Positions 1-7,669 of a stretch of DNA of 55,050 bases are shown piece after piece. Made by a program: the position numbers and the translations under genes. Where the stretch lies: the NCBI GenBank assembly GCA_040414495.1, contig JBEDUI010000151.1, forward strand, positions 1-55,050, written 5' to 3'. How positions within the stretch are numbered: position 1 is the first letter of the stretch; every line of letters starts with the position of its first letter. The notes beneath the pieces were generated by a model that did not search any database, was not told the origin of the DNA, and saw only the letters and a list, made by a program, of their open reading frames with translations. Source of the DNA: DATAVB01 sp040414495. GTDB lineage: Bacteria > Actinomycetota > Actinomycetes > Mycobacteriales > QHCD01.

Positions 1-2
1 CC

Positions 3-611
3 CCAGAGGCCCGCTACGTGATTGCCGCGATCGACCAAGGCGACGGCCACGCGCTGCAACGGCACGAAGGCCACGGCTCGGGCCAGAACGCGATCGACCG
101 CCTGACAAAGCTGCACGACATGGCCAATGTCAATGACGCTTCGCGAATGAAGTGCGAGGACGCTTACCGCACCGATGCGAACGGCAATCCCGTACGTCAT
201 CGTTGCGAAGGTACGGTGAGCAGTATCAAGGATCTGGAAGCATTCGCTGTTGCGTACGCGGCAGCAGCACAACATCCAAGGGTGGGGCCGGAACTCGCGC
301 AGACGAACAACTCGACAGCAAAAAGAGTAGCTATACATATCCCGATTAATGAGCTCCTCGGCCCCGACGGACACGAGCGCTGCGAAGGATACCGACTCAA
401 GCCTGTTAATGGGAGTGTCGAAAGGGCTGCCCAGGAGCGGACTGAACGGGCGAAGGCGCAGCAATTGCACCAAGCAACGAGCATAGCCGCCCCAGCATAC
501 GATGCAATCCGGTCGTACGAGGGCGGCAACATTCTCTGCATCCTAAAGGCGAAGCGCGACGGATCTGGCTATACGATCGACACCTTCTACCCTGAGTTAG
601 CCCAGACCTAG
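3..611 (+). CDS. C-terminal part of a probable polymorphic (CDI-type) toxin, 5' end outside window
   Basis: The frame is open to the left edge (codons run from base 3), so this is the 3' end of a longer gene; a GTG at 18 could be an internal start but nothing favours it. The visible 203 residues hold an HALQRH motif at residues 16-21 and end in a segment, GSGYTIDTFYPE, of the kind that closes many secreted nuclease toxin domains of the RNase A-like or BECR type. The gene directly downstream resembles a CdiI-type immunity protein, with a 10-base gap and a good ribosome site, the standard toxin-immunity order. Base composition is clearly AT-richer than the rest of the window, which fits horizontal transfer. 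The delivery domains are not visible. The exact nuclease family is an inference and could be wrong; the toxin role rests mainly on context. Confidence 0.5.
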   Translation, partial: PEARYVIAAIDQGDGHALQRHEGHGSGQNAIDRLTKLHDMANVNDASRMKCEDAYRTDANGNPVRHRCEGTVSSIKDLEAFAVAYAAAAQHPRVGPELAQTNNSTAKRVAIHIPINELLGPDGHERCEGYRLKPVNGSVERAAQERTERAKAQQLHQATSIAAPAYDAIRSYEGGNILCILKAKRDGSGYTIDTFYPELAQT

Positions 612-621
612 AGGAGTTCTC

Positions 622-957
622 ATGTCCTACGTTTACTCGTATTGGCTGGATCCCGAGCCGGACGGTCCCTATTCTAGCTTTCTGAACATTATGCAAAGCT
701 ACCTCCACCCTGATTCGTACTATCCTGAGGACTTGCAGGAAGAGGCGCGACAGACAGATTCGCCAACGTGGGCGAAGTTTAAGAGTGATTTCAGGGAGAT
801 TATCGCCGACCCTACGGTGCTTCCGGAACATGCGCTCTTTACCGCAGCCGGATATGAAGATGGTACGGACGAGGCATTCTTGGCTCGTGTGTGGCGGGAG
901 ATTTATGGCGATGAGTCGCCGAGCGCTGAGCAGGTGCAGGCCAGCCCGGAGTCCTAA
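622..957 (+). CDS. CdiI-like immunity protein
   Basis: This 111-residue acidic protein begins at an ATG preceded by GAGGAG five bases upstream. Its N-terminal half has an SFLNIMQSYLHPDSYY segment that matches the aromatic-rich core of contact-dependent growth-inhibition immunity proteins (leucine/aromatic run, then YxHxD). The C-terminal half ends in an ARVWREIYGDE motif typical of the last helix of these proteins. The expected role is to bind and neutralise the toxin domain encoded immediately upstream in the same cell. Small size, acidity, lack of a signal peptide and position right after the toxin 3' end all agree. Family assignment is from recalled motif shape, not a search. Confidence 0.6.
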   Translation: MSYVYSYWLDPEPDGPYSSFLNIMQSYLHPDSYYPEDLQEEARQTDSPTWAKFKSDFREIIADPTVLPEHALFTAAGYEDGTDEAFLARVWREIYGDESPSAEQVQASPES

Positions 958-1021
958 TGCCGCTTATCGTTGCGTACGTGCCCGGGTCTGGCGGGAGCTT
1001 TACGGCGAGGAGATCCCGTAA
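958..1021 (+). pseudogene. Stub of a second immunity gene (C-terminal end only)
   Basis: In the frame that ends with TAA at 1019-1021 the DNA encodes ARVWRELYGEEIP, a near copy of ARVWREIYGDESP at the C-terminus of the immunity protein just upstream. The bases are also alike (gcccgggtctggcgggag against gctcgtgtgtggcgggag). No start codon or upstream immunity-like sequence exists in this frame, so it is a truncated remnant, either of a tandem duplication or of an older immunity cassette displaced by the current one. Confidence 0.6.
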
Positions 1022-1024
1022 AGA

Positions 1025-1699
1025 TTAGCTGAGCCCGAATTGGGCGGCGACGATGTCCGCCACTGATTCGGAGTCGCGCGAGCCGTCGACTTCGATCACC
1101 GGAATGCCTAGCTTGCGGGCCGAATCTACGGCATCGGTGGCCATCAGGGAATCACGTTCGAGCCGGTTCGTTTGTGCCTTCTCTGGATCGCTCACCGTTG
1201 CGTGAAGCGTCCGGGCGCGTTCCATCGTTCGCAATTGATACGCCCGGAATTCCTCGGTCGGAACCATAACCAGCATTCGCTCGGCCAAGCCGATCTCGGC
1301 GATCAGTTCCGGCCGAATACCCCAACCTTCGGCAATTATCGGATTTCCCGAAACCAGCGCCCGCAAATCGTCGAGCACCCAGTCAAAATCTGTACGGAAA
1401 TCAGCGAGCACCTGCGCCGCCATCTCGGCCGGAGTATGCCGTATCCACATATCTTCCGGATCCGGATCGACCGTCGGTTCCCCGGCCCGAGCGAGCCGGG
1501 CCAGCCGCCGATCGTGGTGCGCGTGCACGTTCTGATAATCGAAATGGTACGCAGTCAAGCCGTACCGATGCGCGAGAATCCGCGCCACTGTTGACTTCCC
1601 GGCCCATTGCCCGCCGCCGATCCAGAACGCGTTGCCGATTGTGCCAAAGGGGTCCCAAACCATGGCGTCAACAATGAGCGGTACGAATTCCAAGATCAA
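1025..1699 (-). CDS. P-loop NTPase / small-molecule kinase-like protein
   Basis: The protein has up to 224 residues with a clear Walker A motif, GGGQWAGKST, near residues 28-37, followed by the alternating helix and strand pattern of shikimate-kinase or AAA_33-type kinases. A second in-frame ATG (MVWDPFGT) twelve codons later is an equally good start. No lid or substrate motif lets me name the substrate. It converges on the immunity stub (3 bases apart) and stands apart from the hisN gene, which is in the same direction. Its base composition is like the chromosomal backbone, so the putative transferred block ends before it. Confidence 0.6.
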   Translation of the reverse strand: MILEFVPLIVDAMVWDPFGTIGNAFWIGGGQWAGKSTVARILAHRYGLTAYHFDYQNVHAHHDRRLARLARAGEPTVDPDPEDMWIRHTPAEMAAQVLADFRTDFDWVLDDLRALVSGNPIIAEGWGIRPELIAEIGLAERMLVMVPTEEFRAYQLRTMERARTLHATVSDPEKAQTNRLERDSLMATDAVDSARKLGIPVIEVDGSRDSESVADIVAAQFGLS

Positions 1700-1735
1700 G
1701 TCTTGTATTCGTGCCGCCGAATTGGTGTAGTGAAG

Positions 1736-2521
1736 TTACGGGTTCGGTTGCAGCAGATCCAGCACCTCGTCGTGCAGTCGCCCGTTCGTAGCGACCGCGC
1801 TGCCCCCAGCCGGACCGGGCATGCCATCCAGCGCCGTGAACCGCCCGCCGGCCTCCTCCACCAGCAGCGAAAGCGGCGCCAGGTCCCACAACGACACCTC
1901 CGGCTCGCAAGCGATATCCACCGCGCCCTCGGCCAGCAGCGTGTACGACCAGAAGTCGCCGTACGCCCGGGTCCGCCACACCGATTCGGTCAGCCCGATG
2001 AAGTCACGCCCGACCCAGCCGCCCAGGCTGGAGTAGGACAGGCTCGCGTCTGCCAGCGTCGCCACCGACGAAACCCGGCACGGGGTGGCCGAGGACAGGC
2101 TGCGGCCGGTGTACGCCCCGCCGCCGCGCGCCGCCCACCAGCGCCGGTTCAGCGCCGGCGCGCTCACGACGCCGGCGACCACGTCCTCGCCGTCCATCAG
2201 CGCGATCAAAGTCGCCCATACCGGGACGCCGCGAACAAAGTTCTTCGTACCGTCGATCGGGTCGATGACCCAGCAGCGCGAACCCGCGCCGGATCGGCCC
2301 ATCTCCTCACCCAGGATCGCGTCGCGACGGCGTACCCGGCCCAGCGTGGCGCGCATCGCCTCCTCGACCGCCTTGTCGGCGTCGGTCACTGGCGTCATGT
2401 CCGGTTTGGTCTCGACGCGCAGGTCGAGCGCCTTGAACCGGGCCATGGTGGTCGCGTCGGCGTCGTCGGCCAGCACATGGGCGAGCGCGAGGTCGTCGGA
2501 ATAACCGCTGGATGCAGCCAT
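1736..2521 (-). CDS. hisN: Histidinol-phosphatase (inositol monophosphatase fold)
   Basis: This protein of 261 residues is a full-length inositol-monophosphatase-family enzyme. Metal-binding motifs are seen in order: GEE at 71-73, DPIDGT at 87-92, and the WDLAP motif near residue 211. The N-terminal DDLALAHVLADDADATTMARF segment and the TKPDMTPVTDAD segment are characteristic of the actinobacterial HisN group, which dephosphorylates L-histidinol phosphate in histidine synthesis. Other members of the family act on inositol phosphates, so substrate is assigned by subgroup likeness. It is divergent from the next gene with only 24 bases between the two start codons, and no Shine-Dalgarno sequence is seen before its ATG, so a leaderless message is possible. 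Confidence 0.85.
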   Translation of the reverse strand: MAASSGYSDDLALAHVLADDADATTMARFKALDLRVETKPDMTPVTDADKAVEEAMRATLGRVRRRDAILGEEMGRSGAGSRCWVIDPIDGTKNFVRGVPVWATLIALMDGEDVVAGVVSAPALNRRWWAARGGGAYTGRSLSSATPCRVSSVATLADASLSYSSLGGWVGRDFIGLTESVWRTRAYGDFWSYTLLAEGAVDIACEPEVSLWDLAPLSLLVEEAGGRFTALDGMPGPAGGSAVATNGRLHDEVLDLLQPNP

Positions 2522-2545
2522 GGGGGGAACGTTACCGTCGCGGTC

Positions 2546-3076
2546 ATGAGCGACCTGGTAGCACCGCCGAGCGCTGCCGATCTGTCTGGTGCGCTGGCCG
2601 AACCTGAACGGCTGTCCGTCTTCGCCGCGCTGGCCCTCGGTGCCGGCACCGAGCTGGAGATCTCCGCCTCGACCGGGCTGTCCGGCCGGGCCATCGAGGC
2701 CGCGCTACGCCGGTTACGTGGCTGCGGCCTGGTCTCCGGGTCCGAGCGCCTGACGCTGCACGCCGAGATGTTCAAGCACGCCGCGCGGCAGGCCGCGGCC
2801 GGCCAGCCGGACGAGTTCGCCGGGCTCGCCGAGGCTGAGACCTTGCGGCTGTTCGTACGGCGCGGCCGGTTGCTGGACATGCCGGCCGACGAAGACCGGC
2901 GTCGGATCGTGCTGCGGTACATCGCCGAGTCGTGTTTTGCGGCCGGCACCCGGTACGCCGAACCCGAGGTCAACGACCGGTTGGAGCCCTGGCGGAGCGA
3001 CTGGGCAACGCTGCGGCGGTACATGATCGACCTCGGCGTGCTGCACCGTTCGCACGGCCAGTACTGGCTGGGCTGA
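2546..3076 (+). CDS. DUF2087 domain protein with N-terminal winged helix
   Basis: The gene encodes 176 residues starting at ATG 2546 (GTG 2543 is an alternative). The first 70 residues look like an ArsR-like winged helix (LSVFAALALG, then STGLSGRAIEAALRRLRGCGLV). The last 70 residues are the DUF2087 domain, recognisable from the final block with YAEPEVNDRLEPW, DWATLRRYMIDLGVLHR and GQYWLG. Proteins of this layout are probable transcription regulators of unknown ligand. It is divergent from hisN across 24 bases, so the two genes must share or overlap promoter DNA. Confidence 0.75.
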   Translation: MSDLVAPPSAADLSGALAEPERLSVFAALALGAGTELEISASTGLSGRAIEAALRRLRGCGLVSGSERLTLHAEMFKHAARQAAAGQPDEFAGLAEAETLRLFVRRGRLLDMPADEDRRRIVLRYIAESCFAAGTRYAEPEVNDRLEPWRSDWATLRRYMIDLGVLHRSHGQYWLG

Positions 3077-3079
3077 GCC

Positions 3080-3838
3080 TCAGGCTCGCAGCCGGTCGGC
3101 CATCTGCTGGTAGCGCCGGGCCGCGACCAGATGAATGCCGTCGAAACAACCGGCCTCGTTGATTCGCTCGACCATCTCCACCGCGTGGTTTATACCGTAA
3201 TTCGGATCCGCATCAAGGCGTTCGATCAGTGATTCCGGAACGTCGATGTCGGCTGCGGTTTTGGCCAACCGGCGCGCCATTCCGCCGCTGGCCAGGACCA
3301 TGACGCCGGCGATCAGACGGCCGTCGTAATCGAGCTGCTCCCGCCATCGAATCAGGCTGTCCACGTCGAAGGTCAGTTGCACCAGCAGAAAATCGGCCGC
3401 CCGCTTCCACTGTGGAATATCGGAATACGCCCGCGTGGTCGCGCCGACGCGGAATTCCGCGCTGTCGAAAGCGCGAGCCTCCTCGATCATGCGCCGTACA
3501 GTCAGATCCGGTGACCGGCTGCCAATTTCCGGATCGTCACCGCGTACGAAGAGAAAATCCCGAACGCCGTACGCGGCCGCGGTCAACAGATCGCGCCGGA
3601 AACCGAGCAGGTTACGGTCCCGACTGTTGACGCATGCGACCGGATATCCGCCCAGCTGGGCCACTTCGTGGGCGACCGCGATGCTCGACACGGTGGCCCG
3701 GCCGAGGTGATTATCGGGAATGAGAAATGCATCGGCCACGCCGTTCAGAGCGGCGATTTGCCGGCGTACATGGTGCAGATCGGGTCGGGTTGCCGGTTCG
3801 ATCTCACACAGCAGGCCGAAATTTCCTCGTAAGGGCAT
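3080..3838 (-). CDS. Methylenetetrahydrofolate reductase-like protein
   Basis: The protein has 252 residues and starts at the ATG giving MPLRGNFG. It has the TIM-barrel pattern of the MTHFR family, including LCEIEPATRPD at the N-terminus, DAFLIPDN, YPVACVNSRDRN, RDFLFVRGDDP (compare LRGDxP of MetF) and DFLLVQLTFDVDSLIRW (compare QxFFD of MetF). It is shorter than MetF (about 290 residues), and several flavin-contact motifs are altered, so it may be a paralogue acting on another C1-folate. Its start lies two bases after the rsgA stop codon, so it is probably the last gene of an aroA-rsgA operon. Confidence 0.7.
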   Translation of the reverse strand: MPLRGNFGLLCEIEPATRPDLHHVRRQIAALNGVADAFLIPDNHLGRATVSSIAVAHEVAQLGGYPVACVNSRDRNLLGFRRDLLTAAAYGVRDFLFVRGDDPEIGSRSPDLTVRRMIEEARAFDSAEFRVGATTRAYSDIPQWKRAADFLLVQLTFDVDSLIRWREQLDYDGRLIAGVMVLASGGMARRLAKTAADIDVPESLIERLDADPNYGINHAVEMVERINEAGCFDGIHLVAARRYQQMADRLRA

Positions 3839-3840
3839 AT

Positions 3841-4833
3841 CTAATTCTCCGAACGTAACGCGGCGAGCAAACGACGATAGGAATCGAGCCGTCTTTGGGT
3901 TGCGTGGCCCTCTGCCACCCAGGCATCCAGTGCGCATTCGACCTCGGGTCCACTGTGGTCACAGCCACGCGGGCATTCGGCCGTACCAGGAGCGAGATCG
4001 GGAAAAGCGACCAGCAGATCATCGGGTTTCACATGCGCCAGGCCGAATGACCGTATGCCGGGCGTATCGATCGCCCAACCGCCTTCCGGCAGCGCCAACG
4101 CGATCGCCGACGACGAGGTGTGCCGGCCCTTGCCGATGGCCGACAAACCGCCGACCGCCCGCTGCGCCCCTGGTACCAGCCGATTCACCAGCGTCGACTT
4201 GCCCACTCCAGACTGTCCGATGAGGACACTGGTACGCCCGATCATCGCCGACCGGAGATCGGCCGGGTCGGTATCGCGCTGGGACGTCACCATCCTCAGC
4301 CCCAGATCGGCGTACGCCTCGCGTAATTCGGCCGGATCGGCCAGGTCGGTTTTGGTCAGCGCCAACAGCGGCTCGAGTCCGCCGGTATAGGCCGCGGCCA
4401 GACAGCGGTCGATGAACCCGGTACGCGGCGGGGGATTGGTCACCGCCACCACGACGATGAGTTGGTCGGCGTTGGCCACCACGATCCGCTCGACCGGGTC
4501 GGTGTCATCGGCGGTCCGGCGCAATACGGTGGTCCGCTGCTCGATCCGTACGATCCGGGCCAGCACGTCCGGACCGCCGCCCAATTCGCCGACCAGCGCC
4601 ACCCGGTCGCCCACCGCGATCGACCGCCGACCCAGTTCGCGGGCCCGCATCGCGGTGACCTCGACGCCGTCGACCAGGCAGGTGTAGCGACCACGGTCGA
4701 CCGCGATCACCATGCCCGTGGCGGCGTCGGTGTGGCTCGGCCGCTGCTTGGTCCGCGGCCGGGAGCCCCGTCGCGGTGGGCGGACGCGGACATCGTCTTC
4801 GTCGACGGGCCGCCGCCCCAGCGCGGGACTCAG
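3841..4833 (-). CDS. rsgA: Ribosome small-subunit-dependent GTPase RsgA (probable CTG start)
   Basis: This circularly permuted GTPase assists late 30S maturation. An OB-fold comes first (MVIAVDRGRYTC to VGDRVALVG), then the permuted G motifs (ALTKTDL for G4, GQSGVGKSTLVNRL for G1, DTPG for G3), and a zinc knuckle at the C-terminus (CPRGCDH with a later Cys). Similarity to actinobacterial RsgA begins well upstream of the first ATG (DEDDVRVRP, GSRPRTK, RP), but this frame has no ATG, GTG or TTG there. A CTG at 4833 overlaps the aroA stop codon as CTGA, has GGGAG seven bases upstream, and gives 330 residues, the usual family length. I therefore place the start at this CTG. Confidence 0.85.
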   Translation of the reverse strand: MSPALGRRPVDEDDVRVRPPRRGSRPRTKQRPSHTDAATGMVIAVDRGRYTCLVDGVEVTAMRARELGRRSIAVGDRVALVGELGGGPDVLARIVRIEQRTTVLRRTADDTDPVERIVVANADQLIVVVAVTNPPPRTGFIDRCLAAAYTGGLEPLLALTKTDLADPAELREAYADLGLRMVTSQRDTDPADLRSAMIGRTSVLIGQSGVGKSTLVNRLVPGAQRAVGGLSAIGKGRHTSSSAIALALPEGGWAIDTPGIRSFGLAHVKPDDLLVAFPDLAPGTAECPRGCDHSGPEVECALDAWVAEGHATQRRLDSYRRLLAALRSEN

Positions 4834-6119
4834 TGCCCGGCTCCCAGCACTGTGTCTCCTAACAACCCGGCCCACATACCCACGAAATCGGGCAACGTCT
4901 TGCCGGTCGTAGCGATGTCCTCGACCTCGACCCCGTCGGTGACGAGCCCCAGGACCGCACCGGCCTGCGCCATCCGATGGTCCGCGTACGTACGGAAAAC
5001 CCCGCTGTGCAAGGGTTTCGGCCGGATCCTCAGCCCGTCGTCGGTCTGGCTCACCTCGGCCCCGAGCCCGGACAGTTCGTCGGCCAACGCGGCCAGCCGG
5101 TCGGTCTCGTGCCCGCGGAGATGCCCGATCCCGCTCAGCGTGGACGGTCGGTCGCCGAGCGCGCAGATCGCGGCGAGGACGGGGGTCAGCTCGCCGACTT
5201 CGTGCAGGTCGGCGTCGATGCCGTGCACCGTACCGGTGCCGGTCACGGTCAAGCCGGACTCGTCGTGGCGAACCGATCCGCCCAAGGCGGTGAGCAATTC
5301 CGGCAGGGCGGCGCCTGGCTGCGTCGTATCGGCCGGCCAGCCCGGGATCGTGACCCGCCCGCCGGCTACCACCGCGGCGGCCAGGAACGGGGCGGCGTTG
5401 GACAGGTCGGGTTCGACCGTCACGTCGCCGGCGCGGATCGGCCCTGGGTCGACCCGCCACAGTTCCGGCGTACTGTCGTCGACTCCAACGCCGGCCGCGC
5501 GCACCATCGCCACCGACATCGCGATGTGCGGCAGCGACGGCAGTGGGCCGCCGACGTGGCGCAGTTCGAGGCCTTTGTCGAACCGGGCGCCGGCCAGGAG
5601 CAGCGCACTCACGAATTGGGAGGACGAGGACGCGTCGATCGTGACCGCGCCGCCTCGCAGCGAACCGCGACCGTGAATCGTGATCGGCAGCAGGCCACGC
5701 CCGGCGTCATCGATCTGCGCGCCCAGTCCGCGTAGCGCGCCCAGCAGCGGACCCAGCGGCCGTTCGCGGGCCCGCGGGTCGCCGTCGAAACGCACCGGGC
5801 CGTCGGCCAGACTCGCGACCGGCGGTACGAACCGCATCACGGTGCCGGCCAGCCCCACGTCAACCGTCGCCGGAGCTTGTAGCCGGGCCGGGCTGACAGT
5901 CCAGTCATCGCCGACGTCGTTGATATCGGTGCCCAAGGCGTAGAGCGCGCGGGCCATCAGGTCGGTGTCGCGGGCCCGCAGCGGCTTCTTGACGCTGATC
6001 GGCCGTTCGCCCAAGGCGGCGAGCAGCAGGGCCCGGTTGGTCATGGACTTCGAGCCGGGCACCTCGACAGTGGCATTGAGCGAGTGCCGGACGCGGGGGG
6101 CTGGCCACAGTGGTTTCAC
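4830..6119 (-). CDS. aroA: 3-phosphoshikimate 1-carboxyvinyltransferase (EPSP synthase)
   Basis: The gene encodes 429 residues of the sixth shikimate-pathway enzyme, which joins phosphoenolpyruvate to shikimate 3-phosphate. The substrate-binding PGSKSMTNRALLLAAL motif is at residues 21-36. LAGTVMRFVPP is the PEP-binding LGNAGTxxR equivalent, here with no Asn before Ala-Gly-Thr. SSSQFVSALLLA and the C-terminal TYADHRMAQ complete the signature. The length is typical. It leads a probable three-gene unit with rsgA (CTGA overlap) and the MTHFR-like gene. A long hairpin lies in the region upstream, shared with the divergent SRAP gene. Confidence 0.95.
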   Translation of the reverse strand: MKPLWPAPRVRHSLNATVEVPGSKSMTNRALLLAALGERPISVKKPLRARDTDLMARALYALGTDINDVGDDWTVSPARLQAPATVDVGLAGTVMRFVPPVASLADGPVRFDGDPRARERPLGPLLGALRGLGAQIDDAGRGLLPITIHGRGSLRGGAVTIDASSSSQFVSALLLAGARFDKGLELRHVGGPLPSLPHIAMSVAMVRAAGVGVDDSTPELWRVDPGPIRAGDVTVEPDLSNAAPFLAAAVVAGGRVTIPGWPADTTQPGAALPELLTALGGSVRHDESGLTVTGTGTVHGIDADLHEVGELTPVLAAICALGDRPSTLSGIGHLRGHETDRLAALADELSGLGAEVSQTDDGLRIRPKPLHSGVFRTYADHRMAQAGAVLGLVTDGVEVEDIATTGKTLPDFVGMWAGLLGDTVLGAGH

Positions 6120-6229
6120 GGCCCCAGTGTGCCAGTGCGGGCGGTGGTTTCCCGCATCTCTTGTTGATCAAGCGGTACGGGTTGCGCGGCGGCGCGTGCT
6201 GTCCGCGCTGTTGGCCGCGGCGTACGGAT

Positions 6230-6294
6230 CCGATCACGATCGTGATGGATTTCGTCGCCGAAAACGCGACAAAAGCCATCATGATCATGGTCGG
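6230..6294. repeat. 65-nt hairpin (REP-like palindrome)
   Basis: Two 29-base arms (6230-6258 and 6266-6294) pair around a 7-base loop with three mismatches and two possible G-U pairs. The outer part contains a perfect 14-bp palindrome, atcacgatcgtgat (6233-6246), and the right arm a 10-bp palindrome, catgatcatg (6280-6289). It lies in the 274-base divergent gap between aroA and the SRAP gene, so it is not a terminator for either. Intergenic palindromes with TGATCATG cores occur widely in actinobacteria, to my recollection. Confidence 0.7.
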
Positions 6295-6393
6295 CGGTGG
6301 GTGCGGACCCGGGACGGTTGCGCCCCACGGCCGGTCCGCCGGTGAACAACGAGCACAACAGGGCTGTCGGTGGGTTGGCATACGCTCGGGGCC

Positions 6394-7110
6394 ATGTGTG
6401 GTCGGTACGCCTCAACCCATGACGCGGGGGATCTTGCCCTGGAGTTCGACGCCGAGTCGGTGGTCGGGCCGGAGGCTCCGCCGCCGGATTACAACGTCGC
6501 CCCGACCAAGCCGGTTTACACGGTGCGCGAGCGCCATTCGCAACCGGTTCGCCAGGTATCGGTCATGCGCTGGGGGTTGATCCCGTCCTGGGCCAAGGAT
6601 CCCTCGATCGGCTCACGGATGCTGAACGCCCGGGCCGAGACGCTCCTGACATCGGGCGCGTTCAAGAAGGCGGCGGCGGCGCGCCGGTGCCTGATTCCGG
6701 CCGACGGCTGGTACGAGTGGAAAGCCCGTGAAGACGCACCGGGAAAGCAGCCGTACTTCATGACTCCCGCCGACGGGTCCGTCATGGCGTTCGCCGGTGT
6801 GTACGAATTCTGGAGGCCGAGAGGCGACGAGGACGCCGAGTGGCTGGTCAGCTGCTCGGTCATCACGACCGAGGCCCGCGACGCGCTGGCCGAGATCCAT
6901 GACCGGATGCCGCTGGTGCTGCCGCGGGACCGCTGGGCGGCCTGGCTCGATCCGGAGCGTAAGGACCCGCGGCCGCTGTTGTCCCCGGCCCGGGACCTGC
7001 TGGCCGGGTTGGAGCTGCGGCCGGTCGGCCAGGCTGTCGGCAACGTCGATAACAACGGCCCGCAGCTGCTGAAAAGGGTCGACCTGACCCCACCGCAGAC
7101 CCTCTTCTAA
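6394..7110 (+). CDS. SRAP domain protein (HMCES/YedK family)
   Basis: The protein has 238 residues and starts at the ATG giving MCGRYAST, so that Cys2 becomes the catalytic N-terminal cysteine after Met removal. That cysteine forms a thiazolidine crosslink with abasic sites in single-stranded DNA. Further family signatures are YNVAPT near residue 40, MRWGLIPSWAKD, NARAET, CLIPADGWYEWK and the late HDRMPLVL with its histidine. Length matches bacterial YedK. It converges with ybaK and shares four bases with that gene's 3' end. The gene two places from aroA and rsgA in mycobacteria is the same family, which supports conserved order. Confidence 0.92.
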   Translation: MCGRYASTHDAGDLALEFDAESVVGPEAPPPDYNVAPTKPVYTVRERHSQPVRQVSVMRWGLIPSWAKDPSIGSRMLNARAETLLTSGAFKKAAAARRCLIPADGWYEWKAREDAPGKQPYFMTPADGSVMAFAGVYEFWRPRGDEDAEWLVSCSVITTEARDALAEIHDRMPLVLPRDRWAAWLDPERKDPRPLLSPARDLLAGLELRPVGQAVGNVDNNGPQLLKRVDLTPPQTLF

Positions 7111-7583
7111 GAAGAAGAAATCGGCGCCGTACGTCCACCGGAAAGCTGCACCAGGTCGGCCGGCGCCAGCTCGACCTGCAGCCCCCGCCGTCCCGCGCTG
7201 ACGAAGATCGTCTCGAACGCCGCCGCCGATGAATCCAGCACCGTGGCCAGCCGCTTCCGGCTACCCAGTGGACTGATCCCACCGCGCACGTAACCGGTGG
7301 CCCGTTCCGCATCGGCCGGCGAAGCCATCGTCGCCCGCTTGCCACCGAGCGCGGCCGCGAACGCCTTCAGATCCAACGACCCCGCGACCGGAACCACCCC
7401 CACCGCGAGCTTCCCATCGACCGACGCGACCAACGTCTTGAACAGCCGATGCGGATCCACCCCCAGCGCGGCCGCCGCCTCCTCCCCGAAAGCCGACGAG
7501 CGCGGATCGTGCTCGTAAGGATGCACCGTGTGCGCGATACCGGACCGGGACAACAGCGCGAGAGCGGGCGTACCACCGGGCAT
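7107..7583 (-). CDS. ybaK: Cys-tRNA(Pro)/Cys-tRNA(Cys) deacylase YbaK
   Basis: The 158-residue protein matches the YbaK/EbsC editing-domain family throughout. It has HPYEHDP near residue 20, FKTLVASVDG, VGVVPVAGSLDLKAFAAALGGKRATMAS, GYVRGGISPLGSRKRL and the final VSAGRRGLQVELAPADL. The GGISPLG loop shapes the aminoacyl pocket that accepts mischarged tRNA. The enzyme clears cysteine from tRNA(Pro) in trans. Its stop overlaps that of the SRAP gene tail to tail, and its start lies just upstream of the SigR-type promoter that faces the other way. Confidence 0.92.
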   Translation of the reverse strand: MPGGTPALALLSRSGIAHTVHPYEHDPRSSAFGEEAAAALGVDPHRLFKTLVASVDGKLAVGVVPVAGSLDLKAFAAALGGKRATMASPADAERATGYVRGGISPLGSRKRLATVLDSSAAAFETIFVSAGRRGLQVELAPADLVQLSGGRTAPISSS

Positions 7584-7600
7584 GAGCAGATCCTAGGGAC

Positions 7601-7628
7601 GGGAATCGAAACGCCCTCCGGCGGTGTT
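7601..7628 (+). promoter_or_regulatory. Probable SigR/SigH-type promoter of sigR
   Basis: GGGAAT at 7601-7606 and GTT at 7626-7628 are separated by 19 bases from the end of GGAAT, matching the GGGAAT-N18/19-GTT consensus of thiol-stress sigma factors (SigR, SigH). It sits 40 bases upstream of the sigR start, as expected for the known autoregulation of these factors. Confidence 0.65.
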
Positions 7629-7669
7629 CAAGGGCGCGTATGACCCTCAACGTGCCGACAGGAGGCCCG

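Noticed and set aside
3841..5460. A 539-residue version of RsgA extending deep into aroA
   Set aside because: The added N-terminal part is the shadow of aroA in another frame; the conserved RsgA sequence starts near the aroA stop.
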